DNA of 25,197 nucleotides from CAYUVF01 sp964448045 (GCA_964448045.1 CAYUVF010000060.1:1-25197), one strand, 5' to 3'. Positions 8,369 through 17,367 are shown, counted from the stretch's first letter. The notes: a model not told the origin generated them from the sequence alone. Numbers and translations are program-made.

Positions 8369-8965
8369 ATGCCCTCCACGACATCCACCAAGCGTGACGC
8401 CATCTGCGACGCCGCGCTCGAATTGTTTGCCGAACACGGCATCGATGCCACGTCGACCCGTGCCATCGCCGAGCGCGCCGGGGCCGCCGAGGGCACGCTC
8501 TACCGGCACTTCAGCAGCAAGGACGAACTCGTCGACTACCTCTTTGAGCGCGGCGCCGAGCGGTTCCATGAGCATCTGGTCGAGCAAGCAGATCCCGACG
8601 CCACACCTACCGAGCGCCTCCGCGCCCTCGTGCGCGGCGTGTTCACCTTCGCCGAAACGCACCCGGCCGACTTCCGCTACCTCCTGTCGATGCATCACAC
8701 GGGCATCTTGCAGCGGCGCGATGGGCACTACCCACCGCCCATGCGCCCATTTATCGGCGCGCTGGAGGCCGGCATCGAAGCAGAAACGGTTCGTCCGCTT
8801 CCCCCGGCGCTGGCGACGGGGTGGCTCATTGCCATGGCCCAGCGCGCCATCGTCTTGCTGCAGTCGGGGGTGACGCCGGGCTCGCGCGCCGAGACGATCG
8901 AGCAGACCACCGACGCCGCGCTGCGCATCGTCGACGCGCGGTGCCAACTGCACGCGGGAGATTAA
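8369..8965 (+). CDS. TetR-family transcriptional repressor
   Basis: The 198-residue product has the normal TetR size. The N-terminal helix-turn-helix is clear: 'ICDAALELFAEHGIDATSTR', then AIAERAGAAEGTLYRHFSSKDE (about 30-51). The C-terminal ligand/dimer domain is all-helical and has no recognisable ligand signature. It is the last gene of the + strand efflux run, 156 bp after the pump. The best binding-site candidate is the palindrome at 2076-2093 before the first gene. That would make it autoregulatory through the operon promoter, relieved by a pump substrate; this is inference. Its TAA overlaps the stop of the convergent DUF2207 gene in a shared TTAA. Confidence 0.93.
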   Translation: MPSTTSTKRDAICDAALELFAEHGIDATSTRAIAERAGAAEGTLYRHFSSKDELVDYLFERGAERFHEHLVEQADPDATPTERLRALVRGVFTFAETHPADFRYLLSMHHTGILQRRDGHYPPPMRPFIGALEAGIEAETVRPLPPALATGWLIAMAQRAIVLLQSGVTPGSRAETIEQTTDAALRIVDARCQLHAGD

Positions 8966-10653
8966 GCCGCTCCGCCGCCTCCACCGCCTGCTCCTCCGGC
9001 GGCGCCGGCGCCCGCTGCACCACCAGCCACGGCGCCCGCGCCCGTCGCCGCGCTGGTGTTCATGATGGTGACGTAGATCGGGATGAACGCAGCGGCTGCG
9101 GCGCTTGTCGCCTCATCGGTTGGGTCCACGGCGTCGTCCAGCCAGTCCGGAAGGGCCAGCTCAGCGTCCACATCGGCCAGCGCGTCTTTCAGCTCATCCA
9201 GCCAGGCTTTGTTGACCTCAGGGTCGAGAACGAGCCACGGCAGATGATTGAGCAACTGCGTGGCGGCGGTCGTCGGATTGGAGTCGCGCTGTGCGTCGAT
9301 CTGCTCACGGAGCGCATCGAGATACGCCAGCACCTCGGCTTTCCGCTGCGCACCCTCCGCCGTAATTGTGTGGCGCTTGCTGCCGGCGACCAGCGCGCCC
9401 GCGCCTGCCCCGCCGAGTCCTCCGGCGGCGATGGGCGCTGCCCATCCGGCCAGCACGAACGGCGACGCAATCGCCCCGGCCACGAGCACGGCCCCGCCGA
9501 TCAGCAGTCGGTTGGAGCGGGCGGGGTGCGCCTCGAACCACCCCTGTGCGATGGCGTGCTTACGCATCTGCTTCAGCTTCTTGCGCTGAAAGCTGGATGC
9601 CTGCTGCCCAAATGCCTTGAGCGTATCGTGCTGCTGGATAGCGTCGAGCAGGTCTGCCTCGAAGTCATTTAGCCCGAACGGGTCGGCGTCGACGTGCACC
9701 GTCACCACGTCGTTGGAGCTCAACCAGGCATCTTTCGTTTCGCGACGGAGCGTAACGTGGCCGCGCTGCGCGAGGTCGAACAGCACCGCGCTGAACATCC
9801 GAAATCGCCCCGTGCTGCTCTTGTGCGCCAGAAAGGCCGCGTGCGGAAGCGAGAGGGTGGGTGGCTGCGGATTTGCGATGGTGGCGGGATCCACGGACGG
9901 GCCCCGCCACATGATCAGCGGGATGACGCCGCTAAGCAGGCCAAGCACCACGAGCCCGATAACCGTGAGCGCCTTCTTGCCGCCTTCGTCGCCCGACTCC
10001 GTTGTGGCGATGCGCTCGGGGAAGCGGACGATGACGCGGTAGCCCTCGCCGTCTTCCAGCGCGTTGTGCGCGAACGAGGCCGTCCAGCCCGCACCGGTGC
10101 GCTCCAGTGTGGCTTCGCGTTCCGGGCGCACCGCAATCGAATCACGCGGGACATCGCCGAAGGGCATCGACACAGTCACATCGACGTCGTGGATCGGCAC
10201 GCTCCATTCATCGCCGATGGCCTGCCAGTCGATCACGTTGTGCCGGTCCTCGGTGTAGAGCGCGCCCGCCACCGTGTACGTCAGCGTGAAGGGTGTGGGG
10301 CGCGAGCGCTTCGGATATGTCCACTTGATCGCGTACGTATCGCCGTCTTCGCCGTGCTCCACCTTAGTGACGGCGACGTCGCTGCTTCGCACCTGCACCG
10401 CGCGGAGGCTGTCGAGGGCGTCGGTGGGAATCGAGCGGAAGCCCTGCGTGAAGGCGCCGCGCTGGAAGTCGAACCGGATCGACTCGGTCACGCGGAAGGC
10501 GCCATCGGGCTGGAGCGCGAGCCGCACGTCGTAGTTCGAAATGGCGTACTGCTGGTCCTGCGCGGCAACCGGAGCGGCGCCGCGCCCAATCAGCGCGAGG
10601 ATGAGGGCGAGGCAGAACGAGGGGCGAAGACGCATGGGCGTGGGAACGTTCAT
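8962..10653 (-). CDS. DUF2207-family predicted membrane protein
   Basis: Encoded on the minus strand with its start at 10653; an internal ATG at 10635 is an equally good start. The 563-residue product opens with a signal peptide (RLRPSFCLALILALIGRG, cleavage near PVAAQ). A beta-rich extracytoplasmic DUF2207 region follows: 'YAISNYDVRLALQPDGAFRV', 'VIDWQAIGDEWSVPI'. Then come a TM helix (ALTVIGLVVLGLLSGVIPLI), a cytoplasmic region with 'FRMFSAVLFDLAQRGHVTLR', and a hydrophobic pair with a Gly/Ala-rich turn. The tail ends in a run of glycines, as in many DUF2207 proteins. Function of the family is unknown, with an envelope role suspected. It is transcribed divergently from miaB across a 133-bp gap and converges on tetR with no terminator between. 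Confidence 0.87.
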   Translation of the reverse strand: MNVPTPMRLRPSFCLALILALIGRGAAPVAAQDQQYAISNYDVRLALQPDGAFRVTESIRFDFQRGAFTQGFRSIPTDALDSLRAVQVRSSDVAVTKVEHGEDGDTYAIKWTYPKRSRPTPFTLTYTVAGALYTEDRHNVIDWQAIGDEWSVPIHDVDVTVSMPFGDVPRDSIAVRPEREATLERTGAGWTASFAHNALEDGEGYRVIVRFPERIATTESGDEGGKKALTVIGLVVLGLLSGVIPLIMWRGPSVDPATIANPQPPTLSLPHAAFLAHKSSTGRFRMFSAVLFDLAQRGHVTLRRETKDAWLSSNDVVTVHVDADPFGLNDFEADLLDAIQQHDTLKAFGQQASSFQRKKLKQMRKHAIAQGWFEAHPARSNRLLIGGAVLVAGAIASPFVLAGWAAPIAAGGLGGAGAGALVAGSKRHTITAEGAQRKAEVLAYLDALREQIDAQRDSNPTTAATQLLNHLPWLVLDPEVNKAWLDELKDALADVDAELALPDWLDDAVDPTDEATSAAAAAFIPIYVTIMNTSAATGAGAVAGGAAGAGAAGGAGGGGGGAA

Positions 10654-10771
10654 CCGAGCATCGAATGAAAGACCACGCCTCCCAACGGGCCACGTGCCCG
10701 AGCGGTCCGGGGGCGCCACCTCTGCGAAAAATTTTGAGCGGCTGGCGGCTCGACTGGCCGATGGATGAACC

Positions 10772-10777
10772 GAAGGA
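10772..10777 (+). promoter_or_regulatory. Shine-Dalgarno for miaB
   Basis: GAAGGA lies 9 nt before the ATG at 10787 and fixes that start, so the acidic N-terminal extension of MiaB is really translated. Most other genes here lack a recognisable Shine-Dalgarno. Confidence 0.7.
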
Positions 10778-10786
10778 CGTGACAAT

Positions 10787-12268
10787 ATGGAATTGATTAA
10801 CGACATCGATATTCTCGACGACGACCTGCGCAAGGAGCGCCTCGACGAAGACGAACTCGACCGGCCCAAGATGGCGGGCGAGGAGTCGGAGGGGCAGCGG
10901 CAGGTTTACCTCGAAACGTACGGCTGCCAGATGAACGTCTCGGACTCCGAGATCGTGGCGTCGGTGCTGCAGAAAAATGGCTACGGTCTCACCCACGACG
11001 CCGAGCAGGCCGACGTAGTGCTGCTCAACACATGTGCGATCCGCGAAAACGCCGAGCAGAAGATTCGCACGCGCCTGGGCATGCTCCGCGCCGACAAGCG
11101 GGAGCGCGAGGACCACTTCATGATCGGCGTCCTGGGCTGCATGGCCGAGCGGCTGCGCGAGAAGCTGCTGGAGCAGGAAAAGCTCGTCGACATCGTCGCC
11201 GGTCCCGACGCGTACCGCGATCTTCCGCGCCTGCTCGCCGAAGCCGACGAGACCGGCCAGGCCGCCGTCAATGTCCAGCTTTCGAAGGAAGAAACCTACG
11301 CCGACCTCAACCCGGTCCGCTACGACTCGAACGGCGTCTCGGCGTTCGTCTCGGTGATGCGCGGGTGCGACAACATGTGCGCCTTCTGCGTGGTGCCGTT
11401 TACCCGCGGGCGCGAGCGGAGCCGCTCCGTGACGACGATCCTGTCGGAAGTCGCGCAACTGGTCGAAGAGGGCTACAAAGAAGTCACCGTTCTCGGCCAG
11501 AACGTCAACTCGTATCACTACACCGATGGCGGCCACAGCGTCAGCTTTGCGGAGCTGCTCGACCGCATTAGCCAGATTTCGCCGGAGCTGCGCATCCGCT
11601 ACTCGACGAGCCATCCGAAGGACTGCTCGGATGAGCTGCTGCACGTGCACGCCGAGCGGCACAACGTCTGCAACTACATCCATCTGCCTGTGCAGCACGG
11701 CAACACGGAGGTGCTCGACCGGATGCGCCGCACCTACACGCGCGAGACATACCTCGACCTGATCGGCCGGGCGCGCGCGATCTGCCCGGGCGTGGCGCTC
11801 TCGACCGACATCATCGCCGGCTTCTGCGGCGAGACGGAGGCTCAGCACCGCGACACCCTCTCGCTGATGGAAGAGGTGCAGTACGATCACGCCTACATGT
11901 TCAAGTACAGCGAACGCCCCGATACGTATGCCGCCCGCAAGTACGAGGACGACGTGCCCGAGGAGGTGAAGCAGCGCCGGCTCGAAGAGATTATCACGCT
12001 CCAGCGTAAGCATTCGCTCGAAAGCAACCAGCGCGACGTGGGCACCGAGGTCACCGTGCTCGTCGAGGGCACGAGCAAGAAGAGCGACGAACAGCTCCGC
12101 GGCCGGACCGACACGAACAAGATGGTTGTCTTCGACCGCGAGGACTACACCAAGGGCGAGTACGTGAACGTGCGCATCACGGACTGCACCTCGGCCACGC
12201 TCTTAGGTGAGCCCCTTGGCCGCACGACGCTGGCGGCGGAAAAAGAGCGGTTGCACGTTGCCGGTTGA
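10787..12268 (+). CDS. miaB: tRNA-2-methylthio-N6-dimethylallyladenosine synthase MiaB
   Basis: This radical-SAM methylthiotransferase adds a methylthio group at C2 of i6A37 in tRNAs reading UNN codons. The 493-residue product has the full domain set. The N-terminal MTTase domain has auxiliary-cluster cysteines C47 (ETYGCQMNVSDSE), C83 (LLNTCAIREN) and C118 (VLGCMAE). The radical-SAM CxxxCxxC is C194, C198, C201 in RGCDNMCAFCVVPFTRGRER, and a C-terminal TRAM domain follows (about 428-493). An acidic extension of about 38 residues precedes the core, with residues such as DIDILDDDLRKERLDEDELD. It is supported by a good Shine-Dalgarno and is longer than in E. coli. miaB upstream of a sigma-54 activator and LptE is an arrangement recalled from Bacteroidota genomes. 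Confidence 0.97.
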   Translation: MELINDIDILDDDLRKERLDEDELDRPKMAGEESEGQRQVYLETYGCQMNVSDSEIVASVLQKNGYGLTHDAEQADVVLLNTCAIRENAEQKIRTRLGMLRADKREREDHFMIGVLGCMAERLREKLLEQEKLVDIVAGPDAYRDLPRLLAEADETGQAAVNVQLSKEETYADLNPVRYDSNGVSAFVSVMRGCDNMCAFCVVPFTRGRERSRSVTTILSEVAQLVEEGYKEVTVLGQNVNSYHYTDGGHSVSFAELLDRISQISPELRIRYSTSHPKDCSDELLHVHAERHNVCNYIHLPVQHGNTEVLDRMRRTYTRETYLDLIGRARAICPGVALSTDIIAGFCGETEAQHRDTLSLMEEVQYDHAYMFKYSERPDTYAARKYEDDVPEEVKQRRLEEIITLQRKHSLESNQRDVGTEVTVLVEGTSKKSDEQLRGRTDTNKMVVFDREDYTKGEYVNVRITDCTSATLLGEPLGRTTLAAEKERLHVAG

Positions 12269-12312
12269 CAGGGTACATGTTGATCGGTTCTGGACGTACA
12301 ACCTGAACGCTC

Positions 12313-12334
12313 GCTCGCCCGAAGCTCGCCCGAA
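12313..12334. repeat. 11-bp tandem duplication in the miaB-DUF4286 spacer
   Basis: GCTCGCCCGAA is present twice in direct tandem (12313-12323, 12324-12334). The same 116-bp spacer also holds CAACCTCAACCTC directly before the ATG at 12385. It also contains a distant inverted pair, GTTGACAGGGT (12264-12274) and ACCCCGTCAAC (12349-12359), that pairs at 10 of 11 positions. Confidence 0.8.
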
Positions 12335-12384
12335 CACCGCGACCCTGCACCCCGTCAACTTTCCCATCTGCCAACCTCAACCTC

Positions 12385-12750
12385 ATGCTCATCTACGAAG
12401 TCAATCTCGCTGTTGACGAAGCCATTGCGAGTGAGTACAGCACGTGGCTGCGCGAGCACATCCGCGAGATGCTGAAGCTCGACGGATTCGAGGCCGCCGC
12501 CTGGTACGTGCGAAGCGACGACGCTGGCGTGCTGCCCGACGGCAACGACCCCTCCGATCCGCGCCAGTGGACGGTCCACTATCAGGTCGAGACGCGCGCC
12601 GCCCTGCAGGCCTATCTCGACGATTCGGCCGAGCAGATGCGCAGCCAGGACAGCCGCTTCGACGACCACGTCGAGATCGACCGCCGCGTGCTGGAGCAGC
12701 GCCGTACCTTCAGCCGGCATCAGCCCAGCACCGAAGCCCGTGGCCGCTGA
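12385..12750 (+). CDS. DUF4286 family protein
   Basis: The 121-residue product begins MLIYEVNLAVDEAIA and continues 'YSTWLREHIREMLKLDGFEA'. This is the signature of DUF4286, a small cytosolic family common in Bacteroidota and some Proteobacteria. A segment 'WTVHYQVETRAALQAYLDD' and a helical end with a basic tail follow. The fold is probably a ferredoxin-like alpha/beta barrel of the ABM/EthD type, but no activity is established. The ATG is preceded by a C-rich CAACCT repeat instead of a Shine-Dalgarno. It lies between miaB and the sigma-54 activator in the same direction. Confidence 0.82.
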   Translation: MLIYEVNLAVDEAIASEYSTWLREHIREMLKLDGFEAAAWYVRSDDAGVLPDGNDPSDPRQWTVHYQVETRAALQAYLDDSAEQMRSQDSRFDDHVEIDRRVLEQRRTFSRHQPSTEARGR

Positions 12751-12883
12751 TGAGACTGATGAGGCGGGTGCAGCGCATGGACGGTTAAACATGGACACGC
12801 TCGCTTCCTTCACCCCTCCATCCGTTCCCTTTCTCACCGTCACAGGCTCTTCAACCAAGACGGGGATCCTGCTGCGCCGCTGA

Positions 12884-12930
12884 TGGTGTGATACACCACC
12901 TCTCAGGGTGACGTTTTGACAGGAAACGTC
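12884..12930. promoter_or_regulatory. Two adjacent inverted repeats with a TTGACA box before the sigma-54 activator
   Basis: TGGTGT-GAT-ACACCA (12884-12898) is followed by GACGTTT-N7-AAACGTC (12910-12930). A perfect TTGACA (12916-12921) lies inside the second repeat; the best -10 at 18-bp spacing (TACTGC, 12940-12945) is poor. The arrangement looks like a promoter covered by an operator, or two protein sites, 40-86 bp upstream of the start codon. No sigma-54 -24/-12 promoter (TGGCAC-N5-TTGCW) could be matched. Confidence 0.45.
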
Positions 12931-12969
12931 CCTTGTTCGTACTGCCCGATTTGATTGCAGGACCCATCC

Positions 12970-14341
<1,372 letters not shown>

Positions 14342-14355
<14 letters not shown>

Positions 14356-14947
14356 TTTACGTGCGGGAGTGCAGGGGAGCGGGGGCAGGGGAGAGCAAAA
14401 GCTCCCCACGCCCCCACGCTGTCACCCCCTCACGTGTACGCGCTGGACTGCCCTCTTCCTGACCCTGATTCTCGCCCTCACGACCGCCGGCTGCGGTTAT
14501 TATAGCTTTACCGGGGCCACCATCCCCTCGCGGCTCAACACCGTCGCCATCCCGCTGGCGCAGGACAACAGCGTCAGTCCCGTGAGCACCCTCGATGAAG
14601 ACCTCACCCAGTTCCTCATCAGCCGGTTTGTCGATCAGACGCGCCTCTCGCTCGAACCCAACGAACCCAACGCCGACGCCGTGCTGACGGCCACGATCCA
14701 GCGCTACGCCAACGAGCCCACAGCCGTGAGCGGCGACGAGCGCGCCACCCTCAACCGGGTGACGATCCGGGTGGATGTGACGTACGTCGATCAGGTCGAA
14801 GATCAGGAGTTGCTGCAGCGCCAGTTTTCGAGCTTCGAAGAGTACGATCCGGTTGAGGACGGGCTCGATGGCGAGCAGGCCGCCGCCCGCGCCGCGCTCG
14901 AAAACATCGCCGAAGACATCTTCTCCGCCGCCACCTCGAACTGGTAG
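14342..14947 (+). CDS. lptE: LptE-like outer-membrane LPS-assembly lipoprotein
   Basis: LptE plugs and assists LptD for LPS insertion in the outer membrane. The segment from 14438 on encodes a hydrophobic signal (ALFLTLILALTTAG), then C-GYYSFTGATIPSRLNTVAIP, the usual start of Bacteroidota LptE proteins after the lipidated Cys. The 'LTTAGC' lipobox is imperfect (Thr at -3). The C-terminus 'AARAALENIAEDIFSAATSN' also fits. The start is uncertain: the ATG at 14342 overlaps the activator gene by 14 bp and gives 201 residues. A GTG at 14369 is the only other normal in-frame start before the signal. Either choice puts about 20-31 residues encoded by a GC-rich hairpin before the signal peptide. The hairpin may therefore have displaced the ancestral start. 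Confidence 0.82.
14359..14435. repeat. Long imperfect hairpin built from 7/14-bp-period repeats at the lptE start
   Basis: The left arm (14359-14393) is purine-rich and the right arm (14402-14435) is its imperfect reverse complement, with loop AGCAAAAG. Matching ends are ACGTG...CACGT outside and GGGGAG...CTCCCC inside, with GGGGGC/GCCCCC between. Within the left arm GCAGGGGAG recurs at 14371 and 14385, and in the right arm CGCCCCC (14409) and CACCCCC (14423) recur; both periods are 14. It starts 3 bp after the activator stop codon. With no T-run it is not a standard terminator. Confidence 0.75.
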
Positions 14948-14954
14948 AAACGAC

Positions 14955-15019
14955 AGGGAGTAAGGAAGAGGGAAGGGGTAAGAGTTTTCCCATTCCCCCT
15001 TCCCTCTTGCCCCTTACCC
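14955..15019. repeat. Inverted heptad-repeat element between lptE and the glycosyltransferase
   Basis: Left side, period 7: AGGGAGT, AAGGAAG, AGGGAAG, GGGTAAG (14955-14982). After AGTTTT, the right side reads CCCATTC, CCCCTTC, CCTCTTG, CCCCTTA, CCC (14989-15019). The arms share a 13-bp perfect complement, AAGAGGGAAGGGG with CCCCTTCCCTCTT. The element fills the whole lptE-glycosyltransferase gap and ends directly at the ATG at 15020. It resembles heptanucleotide STRR repeats described in cyanobacteria. Confidence 0.85.
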
Positions 15020-16507
15020 ATGATAGCTACCCTCTACGCCATCGCCATCGCCGCGCTCACCCTCTACGGCGGTAATCTGCTGTGGCTGGCCGTGCAGCAC
15101 GTCCGGCATGAGCGGCTGCGGTCCGGCCCCGTGCCGGATCCGGATGAGGCGCCGCGGCCCGATGCCTCCTGGCCGGTGGTCACCGTCCAGCTCCCGCTCT
15201 ACAACGAGGCCGAGGTCGCCCGGCGGCTCATCGACGCCTGCGCCCGGCTCGACTATCCGCGCGACCGCCTCGAAATCCAGGTGCTCGACGACTCGACCGA
15301 TGCCACGACCGACCGCGTGGCCGAGCGGGTGGCGCACTGGCAGGATCGGGGCCTGGACATCGTCCACATCCACCGCTCCGACCGCACGGGCTACAAGGCC
15401 GGCGCGCTGCAGAACGGCCTGCGCCTCGCTCGCGGCGATCGCATCGCCATCTTCGACGCCGACTTCGTTCCGCCGCCCGATTTTCTGCGCCGCATGCTGC
15501 CCCACTTCGATGCGCCGGAGGTGGGCATGGTGCAGGCGCGCTGGGGTCACCTCAATCAGGAGGATTCGCTCCTGACGAAGCTACAGGCCTTCGGGCTCGA
15601 TGCGCACTTCGCGCTGGAGCAGCGCATCCGGCAGGCCGCGGGGTGCTTCATCAACTTCAACGGCACCGCGGGAATCTGGCGACGCGCCTGCATCGAGGAC
15701 GCCGGCGGATGGGCGCACGACACGCTCACCGAAGATCTTGACCTCAGCTACCGCGCCCAGCTCAACGGCTGGCGCCTCCGCTACGTCTCCGCCGTGGAAG
15801 CCCCCGCCGAGTTGCCCTTCGACATGAGCGCCCTGCGAGCTCAGCAATTTCGGTGGACGAAGGGCGCCGTCGAAACCGCGCGCAAGCTGTTGGGGCAGCT
15901 CTGGGGGGCCGATGCGCCGGCGCGCATCAAGCTCGAAGGGTCGTTTCACCTCACCGCGCACTTCGTCTTCCCGTTCATCCTGCTGGCGGCGCTTACGCAT
16001 GCGCCCGTGCTGATGCTCAAGCACGGAGGAGCCGGGCCGGGGCCGGTCTACTTCGCCGCCATGAGCCTCGGCCTGATCGGCTTCGTCGGCTTCTTTCTCG
16101 CGCAGCTGTTTGCGCAGCGGCACCTCTACCCCGACTGGTCCCGCCGGATGGCCCGCTTCGCCCTGTTCATGGCGGCGAGCATGGGGCTGGCGCTCAGCAA
16201 CACGCGGGCGGTGGTGCAGGGCCTCACGGGCCGCGCCACGCCCTTCACGCGCACGCCCAAGTACGGCGCGCACAGGGACGACGATGACCCGTGGTGGACG
16301 AGCCGCTATGCCGTGTCCCAACTGCCGCCCATCGTATGGGGCGAGGCGGGGATGGCGCTGTATAGCACCGCAGGCCTGGTGGTGCTGGCCGCGCTGGGCG
16401 AATGGGCCGCACTGCCGTTCCAAGCGTTCTTTGCGGGCGGATTTTGGCTCGTCACCCTCTCGAACCTGCGAGACACCGTGCGGGTACGGCGGGCCGCAGC
16501 GGCGTAG
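15020..16507 (+). CDS. Family 2 processive glycosyltransferase, CesA/CslA-like, membrane-bound
   Basis: The 495-residue product has one N-terminal TM helix (about 1-22), a cytosolic GT-A domain and about four C-terminal TM helices. GT2 motifs are all present: VQLPLYNEAEV, DDSTD (about 90-94), the metal-binding DAD (146-148), TEDLD with the catalytic-base Asp (237-241) and QQFRW (275-279). This spacing is that of cellulose synthase-like and glucomannan 4-beta-mannosyltransferase-like enzymes. The product is thus probably a beta-linked polysaccharide or glycolipid made from a nucleotide sugar and extruded across the inner membrane. No PilZ domain is seen, so c-di-GMP control is not indicated. 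The exact sugar is not readable. It follows lptE with only the heptad element between. Confidence 0.9.
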   Translation: MIATLYAIAIAALTLYGGNLLWLAVQHVRHERLRSGPVPDPDEAPRPDASWPVVTVQLPLYNEAEVARRLIDACARLDYPRDRLEIQVLDDSTDATTDRVAERVAHWQDRGLDIVHIHRSDRTGYKAGALQNGLRLARGDRIAIFDADFVPPPDFLRRMLPHFDAPEVGMVQARWGHLNQEDSLLTKLQAFGLDAHFALEQRIRQAAGCFINFNGTAGIWRRACIEDAGGWAHDTLTEDLDLSYRAQLNGWRLRYVSAVEAPAELPFDMSALRAQQFRWTKGAVETARKLLGQLWGADAPARIKLEGSFHLTAHFVFPFILLAALTHAPVLMLKHGGAGPGPVYFAAMSLGLIGFVGFFLAQLFAQRHLYPDWSRRMARFALFMAASMGLALSNTRAVVQGLTGRATPFTRTPKYGAHRDDDDPWWTSRYAVSQLPPIVWGEAGMALYSTAGLVVLAALGEWAALPFQAFFAGGFWLVTLSNLRDTVRVRRAAAA

Positions 16508-16629
16508 CGCACACCCGATCGCCCGGCGAGGCAACAAGAAAACGGATCGGTCCGTAGAACTTTCGCTCTGCATCTCGTAACGTGATAGATCCAACCGCCT
16601 TGGTCTCGATCGGCTCCGCGACGCGCGTC

Positions 16630-17367
16630 ATGTCCGCTCTCGATATTCAACATATGCTCGATCTGCTGGAGGACGGCCAGAGCAGCGCGGTTGTCGCTGC
16701 GCTGGAGCCGATGGTCGAAGAGGCGCCCGCGCATCTGCCGGCCCGCGTGCTGTTGGCCCGGGCCTACGAGGCGCAGGAACGCTGGCCCGATGCGCTCGGC
16801 GCATGGGAGCAGGCCCGCTTTTTCCTGCCCAATAGCCCCGTCATCGAAGCGGGCATCCAGCGCGTGCTCGATCAGGGGGAGGGGCAGATGGCCCCGGCCG
16901 CACCGTCGCTTCCCCGGGACGCCGCAGATTCGCCGGAGCCCACCGAGTCGCCCGAGCCCGCCGAATCCAATGCGGAAGCGTCCGCCAGCACATCTGCGGA
17001 TGAATCGCCGCCCGAGTCGCCCGCCCCGCATCCATCCCAAATGCCGCGTGAGCTGCAGCGGCTGGCCCGCCAATCCGGCCCTGCCCCCGATGACAACTTC
17101 GGCGAGCTCGACCGGCTCATTCAGGAGCTGGAGTCCGCGCGCATCGAGCCGGATCCCGACCTCGACTCCATTCCCGAGCCCGATCTTGATGACGACATCG
17201 AGGACATGGTTTCGGAGACGCTCGCGCGCATCTACACCTCGCAGGGGCAGTATGGCGAAGCCGCGCGGGTGTACGTGAAACTGGCTTCCCAGGAGCCGGA
17301 CCGTGCGGAGGAGCACCTCGAAAAAGCGGACGAGATGCGAGCACGCGCCGAAGAGCAAGGGGAGTAG
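16630..17367 (+). CDS. TPR-repeat protein with acidic Pro/Ser-rich linker
   Basis: The 245-residue product from the ATG at 16630 could be extended to a GTG at 16582 by 16 residues. An N-terminal TPR pair (about 1-75; 'HLPARVLLARAYEAQERWPD') is followed by a low-complexity acidic Pro/Glu/Ser linker (about 85-150). A C-terminal TPR reads ETLARIYTSQGQYGEAARVY (about 197-216). The C-terminal segment closely matches one recalled from Bacteroidota proteins encoded near lptE and secG. No signal peptide or TM is present, so a cytosolic scaffold role is likely; partners are unknown. It ends 100 bp before anmK, where a GGACGC/GCGTCC hairpin without a T-run (17384-17400) sits. Confidence 0.82.
   Translation: MSALDIQHMLDLLEDGQSSAVVAALEPMVEEAPAHLPARVLLARAYEAQERWPDALGAWEQARFFLPNSPVIEAGIQRVLDQGEGQMAPAAPSLPRDAADSPEPTESPEPAESNAEASASTSADESPPESPAPHPSQMPRELQRLARQSGPAPDDNFGELDRLIQELESARIEPDPDLDSIPEPDLDDDIEDMVSETLARIYTSQGQYGEAARVYVKLASQEPDRAEEHLEKADEMRARAEEQGE

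Noticed and set aside
9694..10668. Plus-strand 324-codon frame opposite the DUF2207 gene
   Set aside because: No domain pattern, His/Arg/Glu-rich shadow; the minus-strand protein has a signal peptide, TM helices and family features.
10364..12013. Minus-strand 549-codon frame opposite miaB
   Set aside because: Antisense shadow of a well-conserved gene, no motifs; its end also runs into the DUF2207 gene in another frame.
12931..12969. Sigma-54 promoter (TGCCCG...TTGCA) before the activator gene
   Set aside because: The essential GG of the -24 element is missing, so the match is not acceptable.
16542..16555. Small palindrome ACGGA-TCGG-TCCGT before the TPR gene
   Set aside because: Arms of only 5 bp in GC-rich DNA are expected by chance and there is no promoter context.
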